From positions 1 through 64,000 of the forward strand of contig NZ_JAGPYK010000011.1 of the NCBI RefSeq assembly GCF_018070045.1: 64,000 bases of DNA, read 5' to 3'. Source of the DNA: Micromonospora sp. U21 (GTDB lineage: Bacteria > Actinomycetota > Actinomycetes > Mycobacteriales > Micromonosporaceae). Shown piece after piece: positions 24,895 through 32,553 of the stretch. Each line of letters opens with the position of its first letter. Position 1 is the first letter of the stretch. Under the pieces are notes generated by a model, which made no database searches, was not told the DNA's origin, and saw only the letters and a program-made list of their open reading frames with translations. Position numbers and translations under genes: made by a program.

Positions 24895-25792
24895 CGACGT
24901 TCGCGAGCGGCTCGCCCGCCGCGTACCGCCGGACCTGGTCGACCAGCAGCCGGCGGGCCCGGGGCGCCAGCGCGGCAGTCAGGCCGCCGACGTGCGGGCT
25001 GATCAGGACGTTCGGTGCGGACCACAGCGAGTGGTCGGCGGGCAGCGGCTCGGGTTCGGTGACGTCCAGGGCAGCGTGCAGCCGGCCCGTGCTGAGCTCG
25101 GCGAGCAGCGCCTCGGTGTCCACCACCCGTCCCCGCGACACGTTCACCAGCAGGGCGCCGTCGGCCATCCTGGCGAGGAAATTCTTGTTCACCAGGCCCT
25201 CGGTCTCCGGCGTCAACGGCGTGGCCAGGATGACGACATCCGCTCGTGGCAACATCTCCGGAAGTTCGGAAACCGGCCGTACGCCGGGGCGGGGGCTTCG
25301 AGCCACCCGGTTGATCTCCACCTCGAACCCAGCGAGCCGGCGCTCGATCGCGGCGCCGATCGAGCCGTACCCGACGATCAGCACCCGGGCGTCAGCCAGC
25401 CCGGTCGACCAACCCGAGACCCAGCGGCCCTCGCCCCCGGCCCGGACGAACTCCGGCAGCCGGCGCCGGGCCGCAAGGGTGAGCGCAACGGCCAGCTCGG
25501 CGGTGGCCGCGTCGTGCACGCCCCGGCCGTTGGCCAGAGTCAGGCCGGGCCGCAGGTACGGCAGGACATGGTCGTAACCGGCGGTCGCGGTCTGCACCAC
25601 CTTGAGCCGGGGCATCCGGGCGATCGGCTCGCAGAACCGCGGATCGATGACCCCGTACGGAACCGCGTAGAACTCGACATCGTCCAGATTCTCGGGCACG
25701 GGTCGAGTGCCGTCGTACAGCGCGACGTCCAGATCGCCAAGCTCGGCCAACGCGTCGGGGTGAGAGATCAAGTAGCGCACGGCCACCATCAT
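24881..25792 (-). CDS. D-isomer-specific 2-hydroxyacid dehydrogenase, 303 aa
   Basis: A soluble NAD(P)-dependent oxidoreductase. The Rossmann motif is VLIVGYGSIG, the family signature NVSRGRVVDTEALL, the catalytic Glu region DVTEPEPLPADH, and the catalytic His SPHVGG. The substrate-side segment is NGRGVHDAATAELA. It probably interconverts a 2-keto acid and a D-2-hydroxy acid (glyoxylate/hydroxypyruvate type); the exact substrate is unknown. Two ATGs (25792, 25789) are adjacent. It is the last chromosomal gene before the tRNA-Ser element. Confidence 0.92.
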   Translation of the reverse strand: MMVAVRYLISHPDALAELGDLDVALYDGTRPVPENLDDVEFYAVPYGVIDPRFCEPIARMPRLKVVQTATAGYDHVLPYLRPGLTLANGRGVHDAATAELAVALTLAARRRLPEFVRAGGEGRWVSGWSTGLADARVLIVGYGSIGAAIERRLAGFEVEINRVARSPRPGVRPVSELPEMLPRADVVILATPLTPETEGLVNKNFLARMADGALLVNVSRGRVVDTEALLAELSTGRLHAALDVTEPEPLPADHSLWSAPNVLISPHVGGLTAALAPRARRLLVDQVRRYAAGEPLANVVIRP

Positions 25793-25830
25793 GCTGGATC
25801 GCCCCGAGCGGGACTGCTCGCCATCCAGAC

Positions 25831-25861
25831 CCCCCGACCAGCGTTTGCACTGGTCAGGGGG
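25831..25861 (-). terminator. Displaced tRNA-Ser terminator hairpin
   Basis: CCCCCGACCAG pairs with CTGGTCAGGGGG (one bulged A). It is homologous to the hairpin downstream of the intact tRNA-Ser at 30723-30752, as expected if the element split tRNA-Ser from its original downstream region. Confidence 0.65.
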
Positions 25862-25881
25862 CGTTCAATCTGTTCCGAGGG

Positions 25882-25941
25882 GCGGAGGGTGTGGGATTCG
25901 AACCCACGAAGAGGTTGCCCCCTTACCGGTTTTCAAGACCA
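25882..25941 (-). repeat. Left attachment site: orphan 3' half of tRNA-Ser(TGA)
   Basis: 60 bp identical to 30773-30832. It reads, on the minus strand, anticodon loop, variable arm and T-arm of tRNA-Ser, then acceptor 3' strand. The 5' half of the tRNA is absent, so it cannot be a working gene. Confidence 0.93.
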
Positions 25942-26289
25942 TGCAGCTTAGGCTCGTGACCTGCTGTTATGAGGGCCACCGCCCACCCTGCGACACGGAT
26001 CCGGCACGAGCTTGGCGACATCGGCAGACAGCCACAGCGCGAGACACCGATGCCTCGCTTACAAGAGGAAGATGCCCCTGGCGGGGCACCCGCGGGTTTG
26101 TGAAACTCGATGCGTCGCCCGCCGACGTCGACAGAGCTTGGCACCTGCGAGCCCGTTTACAAGAGTGACGCTGGAACCCGCCTCGGTAGGTACCCCGGGT
26201 TGCCGCTATGAGCGCGTGTCTGAGTTTCTTGATCTTTCGCGGGTCCCGCGGGCGACACCTTGTCGGCTCGGCTCCACCACGGAGGCGTC
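25942..26289. other. Non-coding stretch between attachment site and IS110 transposase
   Basis: No gene is supported. It holds a GGCAC-type twin (CGACACGGATCCGGCAC, 25991-26007) and two similar motifs, CTCGCTTACAAGAGG (about 26055) and CCCGTTTACAAGAGT (about 26152), roughly 97 bp apart. IS110-family elements are known to carry a bridge-RNA gene in a non-coding end, so the part next to the transposase could hold it. I cannot fold or confirm this. Confidence 0.35.
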
Positions 26290-27396
26290 GTGGAAATCGT
26301 CTATCCGCGGGTCGCGGCGATCGACGTGCACAAGAAGCAGATCACGGTGGCGGTCCGCATCCCGGGCGAGCAGGCCGGGCAGCGCCGCCAACAGGTACGC
26401 AAGTACCCGACGTTCTACAGCGCGTTGCGGGAAATGACCGGCTGGCTGATCGCCGAGCAGGTCACGCACGTGGCGATGGAAGCCACCGGCGTGTACTGGC
26501 GGCCGGTCTTCCACGCCCTCGCCGAAGCTGACGGGCTTGAGCTCCTGTTATGCAACGCCCACCACGTCAAGAACGTGCCGGGCCGCAAAACCGACGCCTC
26601 CGACGCGGTGTGGCTGGCCGAGCTGTGCGAGGTCGGGCTACTGCGCGGCAGTTTCATCCCCCCGGCCGACATCGCCGCGATCCGGGAACTGACCCGCTAC
26701 CGCAAGAAGCTGATCGAGGAACGCACCCGCGAGACCCAACGCTTGCACAAGGTCCTCGAAGACGGTGGCATCAAGCTCGATTCCGTCGCCTCCGACGCCA
26801 CAGGTGTCTCCGGCCGGGCGATGATCGAGGCGCTCATCGCCGGCGAACGCGACCCCGCGGTGTTGGCAGATCTGGCCAGAGGTGTGCTGCGCAAGAAGAT
26901 CCCCGATCTGACCCTCGCCCTCGCAGGCCGGTTCGCCGACCACCATGGCCTGCTCTGCCGGCTGCACCTAACCCACATCGACCACCTCAACGACATGATC
27001 AGCAAGCTCAACGCCCGCATCGACGAGGCCATCACCCCGTTCGCGGCGCAACGGGACCGGCTCAAAACCATCCCCGGCGTGGGTGACCTCGCCGCCCAAA
27101 CGATCATCTCCGAGATTGGGGTGGACATGACCCGCTTCCCCACCCCAGCCCACCTCGCCTCCTGGGCCGGCCTCTGCCCCGGCAACCACGAATCAGCCGG
27201 CAAACGCAGGAAAGGCACCACCCGCCACGGCAACCCACACCTCGCCACCGTCCCACCCCGCACGCTGCCTCCAGCTCTCTCGCTGCCGGCGCGCGCTCGC
27301 CATCGTCTTCGACGGCCTCGCGCCACACCCGAACGCATGGGCGCAAACACACCACCAGCCCGAACCATCCCAGCCCCAGAGCAACCACCTACATAA
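26290..27396 (+). CDS. IS110-type transposase with aberrant C-terminus
   Basis: The N-terminal RuvC-like DEDD domain is present: AAIDVHKKQITVAV, VAMEATGVYWRPVF and NVPGRKTDASDAVWLAEL. So is the transposase_20 domain (LKTIPGVGDLAAQTIISEIG, SWAGLCPGNHESAGKRRKGT). After GNPHL the protein continues with a proline/arginine-rich 50-residue tail instead of the usual helical end containing the catalytic serine region. This suggests truncation or a frameshift at about 27245. GTG 26290 has GGAGG just upstream. A TTA leucine codon (26548), rare in this kind of genome, supports a foreign origin. Probably inactive. Confidence 0.85.
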   Translation: MEIVYPRVAAIDVHKKQITVAVRIPGEQAGQRRQQVRKYPTFYSALREMTGWLIAEQVTHVAMEATGVYWRPVFHALAEADGLELLLCNAHHVKNVPGRKTDASDAVWLAELCEVGLLRGSFIPPADIAAIRELTRYRKKLIEERTRETQRLHKVLEDGGIKLDSVASDATGVSGRAMIEALIAGERDPAVLADLARGVLRKKIPDLTLALAGRFADHHGLLCRLHLTHIDHLNDMISKLNARIDEAITPFAAQRDRLKTIPGVGDLAAQTIISEIGVDMTRFPTPAHLASWAGLCPGNHESAGKRRKGTTRHGNPHLATVPPRTLPPALSLPARARHRLRRPRATPERMGANTPPARTIPAPEQPPT

Positions 27397-27672
27397 CGAA
27401 CCCGGGCTGCGTATTAGCCGTGGAACCGGTTATTCATCACTCCGACTATCGAGACCCCTGTGGCCGATTATGACCGGCAGCCAACGGCCCGCCTGAGGTT
27501 CAACGCGACGCATCCCCACGACCGGACCCCCAGGGTGCCCCTAACGGACCGCGCGGTGTGCCCCTATTGCAGCAGTGGAATTTGCGGGGGTGTCCCCGAT
27601 GCCCCCCAGCCGGTTTTCAACCAAACTTGTGTACACAGTGGACAAACTGTTCACATCGAGGAGTGTCTGCAC

Positions 27673-28419
27673 GTGGATACGAGCCAGCCCGTGGAGCCGC
27701 AGCCGACCCAGCCTGTGGAGCCGCAGCCGACCCAGCCCGTGGAGCCGCCGTCGATCCTGCCCGTAGGTACGCCGCCGTGCGATGGCCTGCATGACTTCGT
27801 GCTCAACCTGTTCGTCGACGTCGACGCGCGGGCGGCCTACGACCTCGACCCGGAGGGCGCGCTGCAGGCCGCCGGGCTCACCGACGTCACCGCCGCCGAT
27901 GTGCAGGATGTCATGCCGCTGGTGGCCGACTACGCCCTGCTTGGCGAGGTGACCGCCGGGACTGGTTTGGACGGTGTCAGCACCGACCTGACCGGCGCGC
28001 TCGACCTGGGGGACACTCTCGACGCGGACGTGGTGGGCGTGGTGGGTGTGGTGGCCGACCCGCTGGTGGGTGACATGACCTGCACGATCGGCGACCCGGG
28101 CGGGGTACTGGGCGGTGACGGCCTGCTGGGCGGCGCGCTTTCCGGCGTCCAGGGTCAGGTCGATATCGTCGGCGGGCTGGGCGTGGACAGCACTTTGGGC
28201 GGGCTGGGCGTAGACGACACGCTGGGCGGGCTCGGCCTGGGCGACGGGCACGCCGGGATGGTGCCGGTCGACCTGCCGTCCCCGGTAGGCGCCGTGACCG
28301 GCCAGGTCGACGGCCTCCTCTCCAGCACGGTGGGCACCGTGAACGGCGATGCCGGAGCCCACCACGACGCCTCGGCGGTTGGCAACAGTCCCCTGATGGA
28401 CAGCAACGCTCTGATCTGA
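27673..28419 (+). CDS. IniB-like protein with N-terminal Pro-rich tandem repeat, 248 aa
   Basis: After three copies of a PVEPQPTQ repeat comes LHDFVLNLFVDVDARAAYDL then DPEGALQAAGL-DVTAADVQDVMPLV. This is the N-terminal domain of IniB-like proteins, named after the isoniazid-inducible iniBAC operon. The C-terminal 150 residues are glycine/valine/leucine/aspartate-rich repeats, as in other members. GTG 27673 has GAGGAG nine bases upstream. A longer frame from 27460 contains cysteine-rich sequence with poor codon bias and is probably not coding. No dynamin-like partner (IniA/IniC) is adjacent. Confidence 0.72.
   Translation: MDTSQPVEPQPTQPVEPQPTQPVEPPSILPVGTPPCDGLHDFVLNLFVDVDARAAYDLDPEGALQAAGLTDVTAADVQDVMPLVADYALLGEVTAGTGLDGVSTDLTGALDLGDTLDADVVGVVGVVADPLVGDMTCTIGDPGGVLGGDGLLGGALSGVQGQVDIVGGLGVDSTLGGLGVDDTLGGLGLGDGHAGMVPVDLPSPVGAVTGQVDGLLSSTVGTVNGDAGAHHDASAVGNSPLMDSNALI
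27685..27747 (+). repeat. 24-bp tandem repeat inside the IniB-like gene
   Basis: Unit CAGCCCGTGGAGCCGCAGCC plus GACC is present 2.6 times (27685-27708, 27709-27732, then 15 bp) with one mismatch. It encodes PVEPQPTQ repeats. Confidence 0.85.
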
Positions 28420-28468
28420 CCGGACACAACTCACCGCGGGGCGGCCGAGCCCCCCCCACCCCACCCTC

Positions 28469-28497
28469 CCGGCCGGCCGCGACTCGCGGCCGGCCGG
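28469..28497 (+). terminator. G+C-rich hairpin after the IniB-like gene
   Basis: A 13-bp perfect stem (CCGGCCGGCCGCG and its inverse) with a 3-nt loop, 50 bp past the stop codon, no T-run. Confidence 0.65.
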
Positions 28498-28545
28498 AAG
28501 GGTTAGCTCTGTGGTCATAGAATTTGGAGAATAATTCTGCGTGAT

Positions 28546-29547
28546 GTGAATTGGGCGCAGGGCCAAGCCACGGCTTCCAACGCGACTCGCGATTATGCTC
28601 ATCGTCCCAAATCTGGGGTGGCCTCCGGCTCTTCGGTGCGGCGAGACGCATCTGTAGTGCGTCACCGCAGAAGATCTAGCGAGTCGCGCTCCTTGCAAAC
28701 TTGGGCGATTACTACTTCTGTGCTCCTATGGGGTTCCGCATTCGTCGCCATTAGGCATGTCGGCGTCGAATTCTCCGCCGGCCCGCTCGCTCTGGCGCGC
28801 CTATTCACGGCGGGTGTGGTTCTGGGAATCGTCGTTCTCCTCCGGCGCCCTGGCGTTTGGCCAGCGCGCCGGGCGTGGCTCAAAGTGATTGTAGTGGGAC
28901 TAACCTGGTTCGCCTTCTACAACTTTGCACTCAATTGGGCCGAACAGCGCATTGATGCCGGCACGGCTGCAATGCTCATTGGCAGCGGCCCGATTTTTAT
29001 TGCGGTCTTGGCAGGAGCCGTGCTGGGCGAGGGCTTCCCGCGAACACTCGTTACCGGAACAATTGTGGCGCTCATAGGCATGTTGCTTATCGCTGCCGCT
29101 ACTTCTACCGAAGCTCGGACCGACCTCTTGGCAGTCCTAATGTGCCTCGGCGCCGCAGCAGCGTATGCCATAGCCGCCACAGTACAGAAACCACTATTAG
29201 CTCAAGCATCTGCTCTCAATGTAACATTGCTCACCGTCCTTGTCGGTGCAGCCGCATGCATGCCGTTCGCACCCGATCTGATACACGAGGTACAGGCCGC
29301 CAAAGCGACAACCGTCGGATGGCTGATCTTCCTGGGTGTCGGACCGACAGCCCTAGGCTTCACCACCTGGGCATACGCATTGGCGCGGAGCCCCGCCGGG
29401 CGGCTCAGCGTTGCCACACACCTAGTCACCCCAGTTGCGGCAATCATGAGTTGGGCACTGCTCAATCAGACGCCACCCATACTCACCCTCGTTGGAGGTG
29501 CCCTTTGCCTCGTGGGGGTCTACATTTCACGAAGAAAAGCCAGATAG
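28546..29547 (+). CDS. EamA/DMT-family transporter
   Basis: Ten predicted helices in two EamA repeats. The first starts WAITTSVLLWGSAFVAIRHV, and the second covers LLAVLMCLGAAAAYAIAATVQKPLLA to the end. Members export amino acids or other metabolites, sometimes giving drug or analogue resistance; the substrate is unknown. Codon usage is distinctly less G+C-rich than the chromosome, and it contains a TTA codon (29197), so it was probably acquired with the element. The start is uncertain: GTG 28546 gives a basic 50-residue extension, GTG 28657 would begin nearer the first helix. Confidence 0.85.
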   Translation: MNWAQGQATASNATRDYAHRPKSGVASGSSVRRDASVVRHRRRSSESRSLQTWAITTSVLLWGSAFVAIRHVGVEFSAGPLALARLFTAGVVLGIVVLLRRPGVWPARRAWLKVIVVGLTWFAFYNFALNWAEQRIDAGTAAMLIGSGPIFIAVLAGAVLGEGFPRTLVTGTIVALIGMLLIAAATSTEARTDLLAVLMCLGAAAAYAIAATVQKPLLAQASALNVTLLTVLVGAAACMPFAPDLIHEVQAAKATTVGWLIFLGVGPTALGFTTWAYALARSPAGRLSVATHLVTPVAAIMSWALLNQTPPILTLVGGALCLVGVYISRRKAR

Positions 29548-29953
29548 CCAAAACGTAGAGCGTATCTCGGTGTGAGTTTGAGATTGCGCTTGGCGCTTAT
29601 GCAGGTCAGGATCATGTTTGCTGTTGGTGGCGGAGGGTGTGCATTCGAAGTCAAATGATCCAAAAAGCATCCGGCCGGGCTCATGGCGGAAGCTCGGCAC
29701 CTCCGGAGGGGGGTGCGAGCCACGGTCGCACCCTATGCCTGACCTGGGCGAGTGCTGGCAGTTGCGCGACAACGCGGGCAATTTTGGCACGCATGTGGCA
29801 CGGAGTGCCGGCCAGCGGTCTGGCCCTGATGACCTATGACGACTGATGCCCCAGTGCTCTCCTGGCATGACGGGCACCGCTTGACAACCCAAGACCCGAT
29901 GGACTCCATCCAGTGGCGAGCACCGAAAAACACCGATCAAGTCCGACCGGAAA
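29548..29953. other. Non-coding stretch with a third tRNA-Ser-like att remnant
   Basis: No gene is supported. GCGGAGGGTGTGCATTCGAA at 29630-29649 is a one-mismatch, one-deletion copy of the acceptor/T-loop end of the flanking repeats. A twin motif TTGGCACGCATGTGGCAC lies at 29784-29801. Both suggest the junction of a second, nested element that contributed the integrase. Confidence 0.5.
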
Positions 29954-30581
29954 ATGGTTGTGAATCCCGAACAGGCCCGTTCTCTCCTACCGGCAGTGCG
30001 GGAACGCGACCCCCACTTGGAAGGCTTCTTCGCCTGCATGTACTTCGCCGCTCTCCGCCCCTCCGAGGTAATCCACCTACGCGTCGACGAATGCGAGCTA
30101 CCCCAGAACGGGTGGGGTTGGCTCCACCTCAGCGGCTCCACACAACAGGTCGGCGAGGATTGGAGCGACAGTGGCCAATCGCTGGAAGACCGAGAGTTGA
30201 AGCACCGGGCGCAGAAGGCGGACCCGCGACGTGCCGGCCTGCCCCGAGTTGGTCCGCATCCTGCGGCGTCACCTCCGAGAGCACTGCCAAGACACCAACG
30301 GGCGGATGTTCAACGCCACTGGTGCGCGACCGGCCCCGGTTTCCAAAAGCACCTATCTCCGAGCCTGGCGGCAGGCACGCGGGGCCACGCTGACACCGGC
30401 TCAGCAGCGCTCACCGCTGGCACACCGGCCATACGACCTGCGGCACGCCGCCATGTCGCTCTGGCTCAACGCCGGAGTGCCGGCTACCCAGGTCGCCCAA
30501 TGGGCCGGACACAGCGTGCACGTGCTGCTCAAGGTCTACGCCTCGTGCATCGACGGACAGGACGAGGCCGCCCGCAGGTGA
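29954..30581 (+). pseudogene. Tyrosine site-specific integrase, N-terminally truncated and frameshifted
   Basis: The first part (from 29954) has FFACMYFAALRPSEVIHLRV, where R of ALRPSE is the first catalytic arginine. After about 30215 the homologous reading continues in another frame: VPACPELVRILRRHL, then YDLRHAAMSLWLNAG (R), VAQWAGHSVHVLLKVY (H and the nucleophilic Tyr). A one-base deletion in the HRAQKA/TRDV region explains the switch. The N-terminal arm-binding and SAM-like domains are missing. It lies beside the right attachment site, as in actinobacterial tRNA-targeting elements. Confidence 0.85.
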
Positions 30582-30722
30582 ATCGAGGGAGCGCTAGGCA
30601 CCGAGGACGGCACCAAGCCGGCCGAAGGGCCGGAGGGCGCCGACACGTAAACGACACGACCAGTGAGACACGGCGGCCCCGAGCGAGACGAAGTGAAACC
30701 GGTTCGCTATTCATAAACACGC

Positions 30723-30752
30723 CCTCTGACCAGCGTTCGCGCTGGTCAGAGG
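30723..30752 (-). terminator. tRNA-Ser(TGA) terminator
   Basis: A 13-bp stem CCTCTGACCAGCG / CGCTGGTCAGAGG closed by a TTCG tetraloop, downstream of tRNA-Ser on the minus strand. Confidence 0.75.
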
Positions 30753-30773
30753 CCCTTTCGCTGTCCAGGGGAG

Positions 30774-30860
30774 CGGAGGGTGTGGGATTCGAACCCACGA
30801 AGAGGTTGCCCCCTTACCGGTTTTCAAGACCAGCGCCATCGGCCACTAGGCGAACCCTCC
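30774..30860 (-). tRNA. tRNA-Ser(TGA), target of the integrative element
   Basis: A class II cloverleaf: acceptor GGAGGGT pairs with ACCCTCC, discriminator G, anticodon loop CTTGAAA (TGA), long variable arm AAGGGGGCAACCTCTT, T-arm GTGGGTTCGAATCCCAC. Its 3' 60 bp (30773-30832) are the right attachment repeat, so the element restored a functional gene on integration. Confidence 0.97.
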
Positions 30861-31039
30861 CGGGCCGCCACCCGAGGGTGCGCGGCCGTGCCTAGTCTGC
30901 CATGGCACCGGTCGCGCGGCCCGGCGTCCCTCCCTGACCGGGCGGCACAACGCCGAAATCCGCACGAACGTCCACAGTGGTTGCCGGGACGCGTCGGGTG
31001 CGCCTGCGGCCCGCAGTGTCATCGGGTAAGACTGAGCCC

Positions 31040-32017
31040 ATGCGAGCCATCACCATTCCGCAGCCCGGTGGACCCGACGCGCTGATCTGGGCTGAGGTCC
31101 CCGATCCCGAGCCCGGCCCGGGCGAGGTGATCGTTGATGTGCGGGCCGCCGGGGTCAACCGCGCGGACCTGCTGCAACGGCAGGGGCACTACCCTCCGCC
31201 GCCGGGCGCACCCGAACACCCCGGGCTGGAGTGCTCCGGGGTGATCAGCGCGATCGGTCCGGAGGTGACCGGGTGGGCGGTCGGCCAGCAGGTCTGCGCG
31301 CTGCTGACCGGCGGTGGGTACGCCGAGCGGGTCGCGGTCCCCGCCGGGCAGTTGCTGCCGGTGCCGGCCGGCGTCGACGTGGTCGACGCCGCAGCGCTGC
31401 CCGAGGTGGCCTGCACCGTCTGGTCGAACCTGGTCCCGGTGGGCCGCCTCCGCCCGGGCGACACGCTGCTGGTGCACGGCGGCGGCAGCGGGATCGGCAC
31501 CTTCGCGATCCAGTTCGGGGTGGCCCTCGGCGCCGAGATCCTGGCGACCGCTCGTGCGGCCAAGCATTCCAGGCTGCGCGAACTGGGCGCGGCGCACACG
31601 ATCGACTACCGGGAGCAGGACTTCGTCGAGGAGGTCCGGCGCGCCACCGACGGCCACGGCGTCGACGTCATCCTCGACATCATGGGCGCGTCCTACCTGG
31701 GCCGCAACGTCGCCGCGTTGGCCACCGGTGGCCGACTGGTGGTGATCGGGCTGCAAGGTGGCCGCAAGGCCGAACTGGATCTCGGCGCCCTGCTGACCAA
31801 GCGAGCCAGCATCTCGGCGACGACCCTGCGCGCCCGGCCGCTCACCGAGAAGGCGGAGATCGTCCGGGGCGTACGGGACGAGGTGTGGCCGTTGATCGAG
31901 GCTGGCAGGATCCGGCCGGTGGTGGACCGGCGGCTGCCGATGACCGAGGCGGCCGAGGCGCACCGGCTGGTCGAGTCGAACGATCACATTGGCAAGGTGC
32001 TGCTCACCGTCGGGTGA
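31040..32017 (+). CDS. NAD(P)H:quinone oxidoreductase, zinc-free MDR family, 325 aa
   Basis: The protein begins MRAITIPQPGGPDALIWAEV and contains the quinone-oxidoreductase pattern NRADLLQRQGHYPPPPGAPEHPGLE and the NADPH-binding VHGGGSGIGTFAIQ. It lacks the zinc-ligand cysteines of alcohol dehydrogenases. These soluble enzymes reduce quinones or enones with NADPH. It converges on soxR, which fits redox-cycling chemistry, but shares no promoter with it. Length is normal. Confidence 0.92.
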   Translation: MRAITIPQPGGPDALIWAEVPDPEPGPGEVIVDVRAAGVNRADLLQRQGHYPPPPGAPEHPGLECSGVISAIGPEVTGWAVGQQVCALLTGGGYAERVAVPAGQLLPVPAGVDVVDAAALPEVACTVWSNLVPVGRLRPGDTLLVHGGGSGIGTFAIQFGVALGAEILATARAAKHSRLRELGAAHTIDYREQDFVEEVRRATDGHGVDVILDIMGASYLGRNVAALATGGRLVVIGLQGGRKAELDLGALLTKRASISATTLRARPLTEKAEIVRGVRDEVWPLIEAGRIRPVVDRRLPMTEAAEAHRLVESNDHIGKVLLTVG

Positions 32018-32047
32018 CGTCGGTCACCGGGCGGGGTGGTGTGCGCG

Positions 32048-32506
32048 TCAGGCGGACGCGTCGGCCGCCGGCCGGGGCAGCATCAGGCGGGCGCCGGGCC
32101 CCTCGCCGCCGAGGGCGTCACCGGGGTTGTAGAGCGCGCAGCGCTGGAGGGACAGGCAGCCGCAGCCGATACAGCCGTCCAGGTCGTCGCGGAGCTTGGC
32201 GAGCAGCCGGATCCTCTCGTCCAGCCGGCCCCGCCAGCTGGCGGAGAGCCGCGCCCACTCCTGTGGGCTGGGCGTACGCGCCTCGGGCAGCGAGTCCAGC
32301 GCCGCGCGGATCTCGTCCAGCGAGACGCCGACCTGCTGGGAGATCCGGATGAAGGCGACGCGGCGCAGCTCGGCGCGGGCGTACCGGCGCTGGTTGCCGC
32401 CGGTGCGGTCGGCGCGGATCAGACCGAGCCGCTCGTAGTAGCGCAGCGCCGACGGCGCCACGCCCGAGCGGACGGACAGCTCGCCGATGGTCAGTGAGTC
32501 CTGCAT
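32048..32506 (-). CDS. soxR: Redox-sensing MerR-family regulator SoxR
   Basis: A 152-aa MerR-family activator. The N-terminal helix-turn-helix reads LTIGELSVRSGVAPSALRYY, and the C-terminal iron-sulfur motif CIGCGCLSLQRC has the C-x2-C-x-C-x5-C spacing of SoxR. The [2Fe-2S] cluster is oxidised by redox-cycling drugs such as phenazines or quinones, switching on targets. The ATG at 32506 has AAGGA seven bases upstream; GTG 32509 is in frame. A perfect palindrome lies in the promoter shared with the divergent transketolase genes. Confidence 0.94.
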   Translation of the reverse strand: MQDSLTIGELSVRSGVAPSALRYYERLGLIRADRTGGNQRRYARAELRRVAFIRISQQVGVSLDEIRAALDSLPEARTPSPQEWARLSASWRGRLDERIRLLAKLRDDLDGCIGCGCLSLQRCALYNPGDALGGEGPGARLMLPRPAADASA

Positions 32507-32519
32507 CACCCGGTCCTTG

Positions 32520-32539
32520 AGTTGAAGTGCCCTTCAACT
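32520..32539. promoter_or_regulatory. Palindromic operator between soxR and the transketolase genes
   Basis: AGTTGAAG-TGCC-CTTCAACT is a perfect 8-bp inverted repeat 14 bp before both flanking starts. MerR-type regulators bind such dyads, so SoxR is the likely ligand. It does not exactly match the classical CCTCAAG..CTTGAGG SoxR box. Confidence 0.7.
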
Positions 32540-32553
32540 TACACGCTATCCAG

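Larger units (their letters stand above)
25882..30832. mobile_element. Decayed 4.95-kb integrative element in tRNA-Ser(TGA)
   Basis: The segment is flanked by identical 60-bp direct repeats (25882-25941 and 30773-30832) that correspond to the tRNA-Ser 3' half from the anticodon loop to the discriminator. The intact tRNA lies at the right end, the orphan 3' half at the left. Inside are an IS110-type transposase, an IniB-like gene, an EamA transporter and a frameshifted tyrosine integrase next to the right end. This is the expected order for a tRNA-targeting integrase element. The integrase is broken, so the element should be immobile on its own. Confidence 0.88.

Noticed and set aside
26055..26166. 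Inverted relatives of the spacer core (CGCTTACAAG) near the tRNA-Ser left end
   Set aside because: Only 10-11 bp match the inverted core, there is no twin motif at the fixed distance, and they may instead belong to the IS110 end.
27460..27672. An N-terminal extension of the IniB-like protein with several cysteines
   Set aside because: Codon choice is atypical, and a GTG with GAGGAG nine bases upstream lies at 27673, immediately before the repeat and the IniB-type domain.
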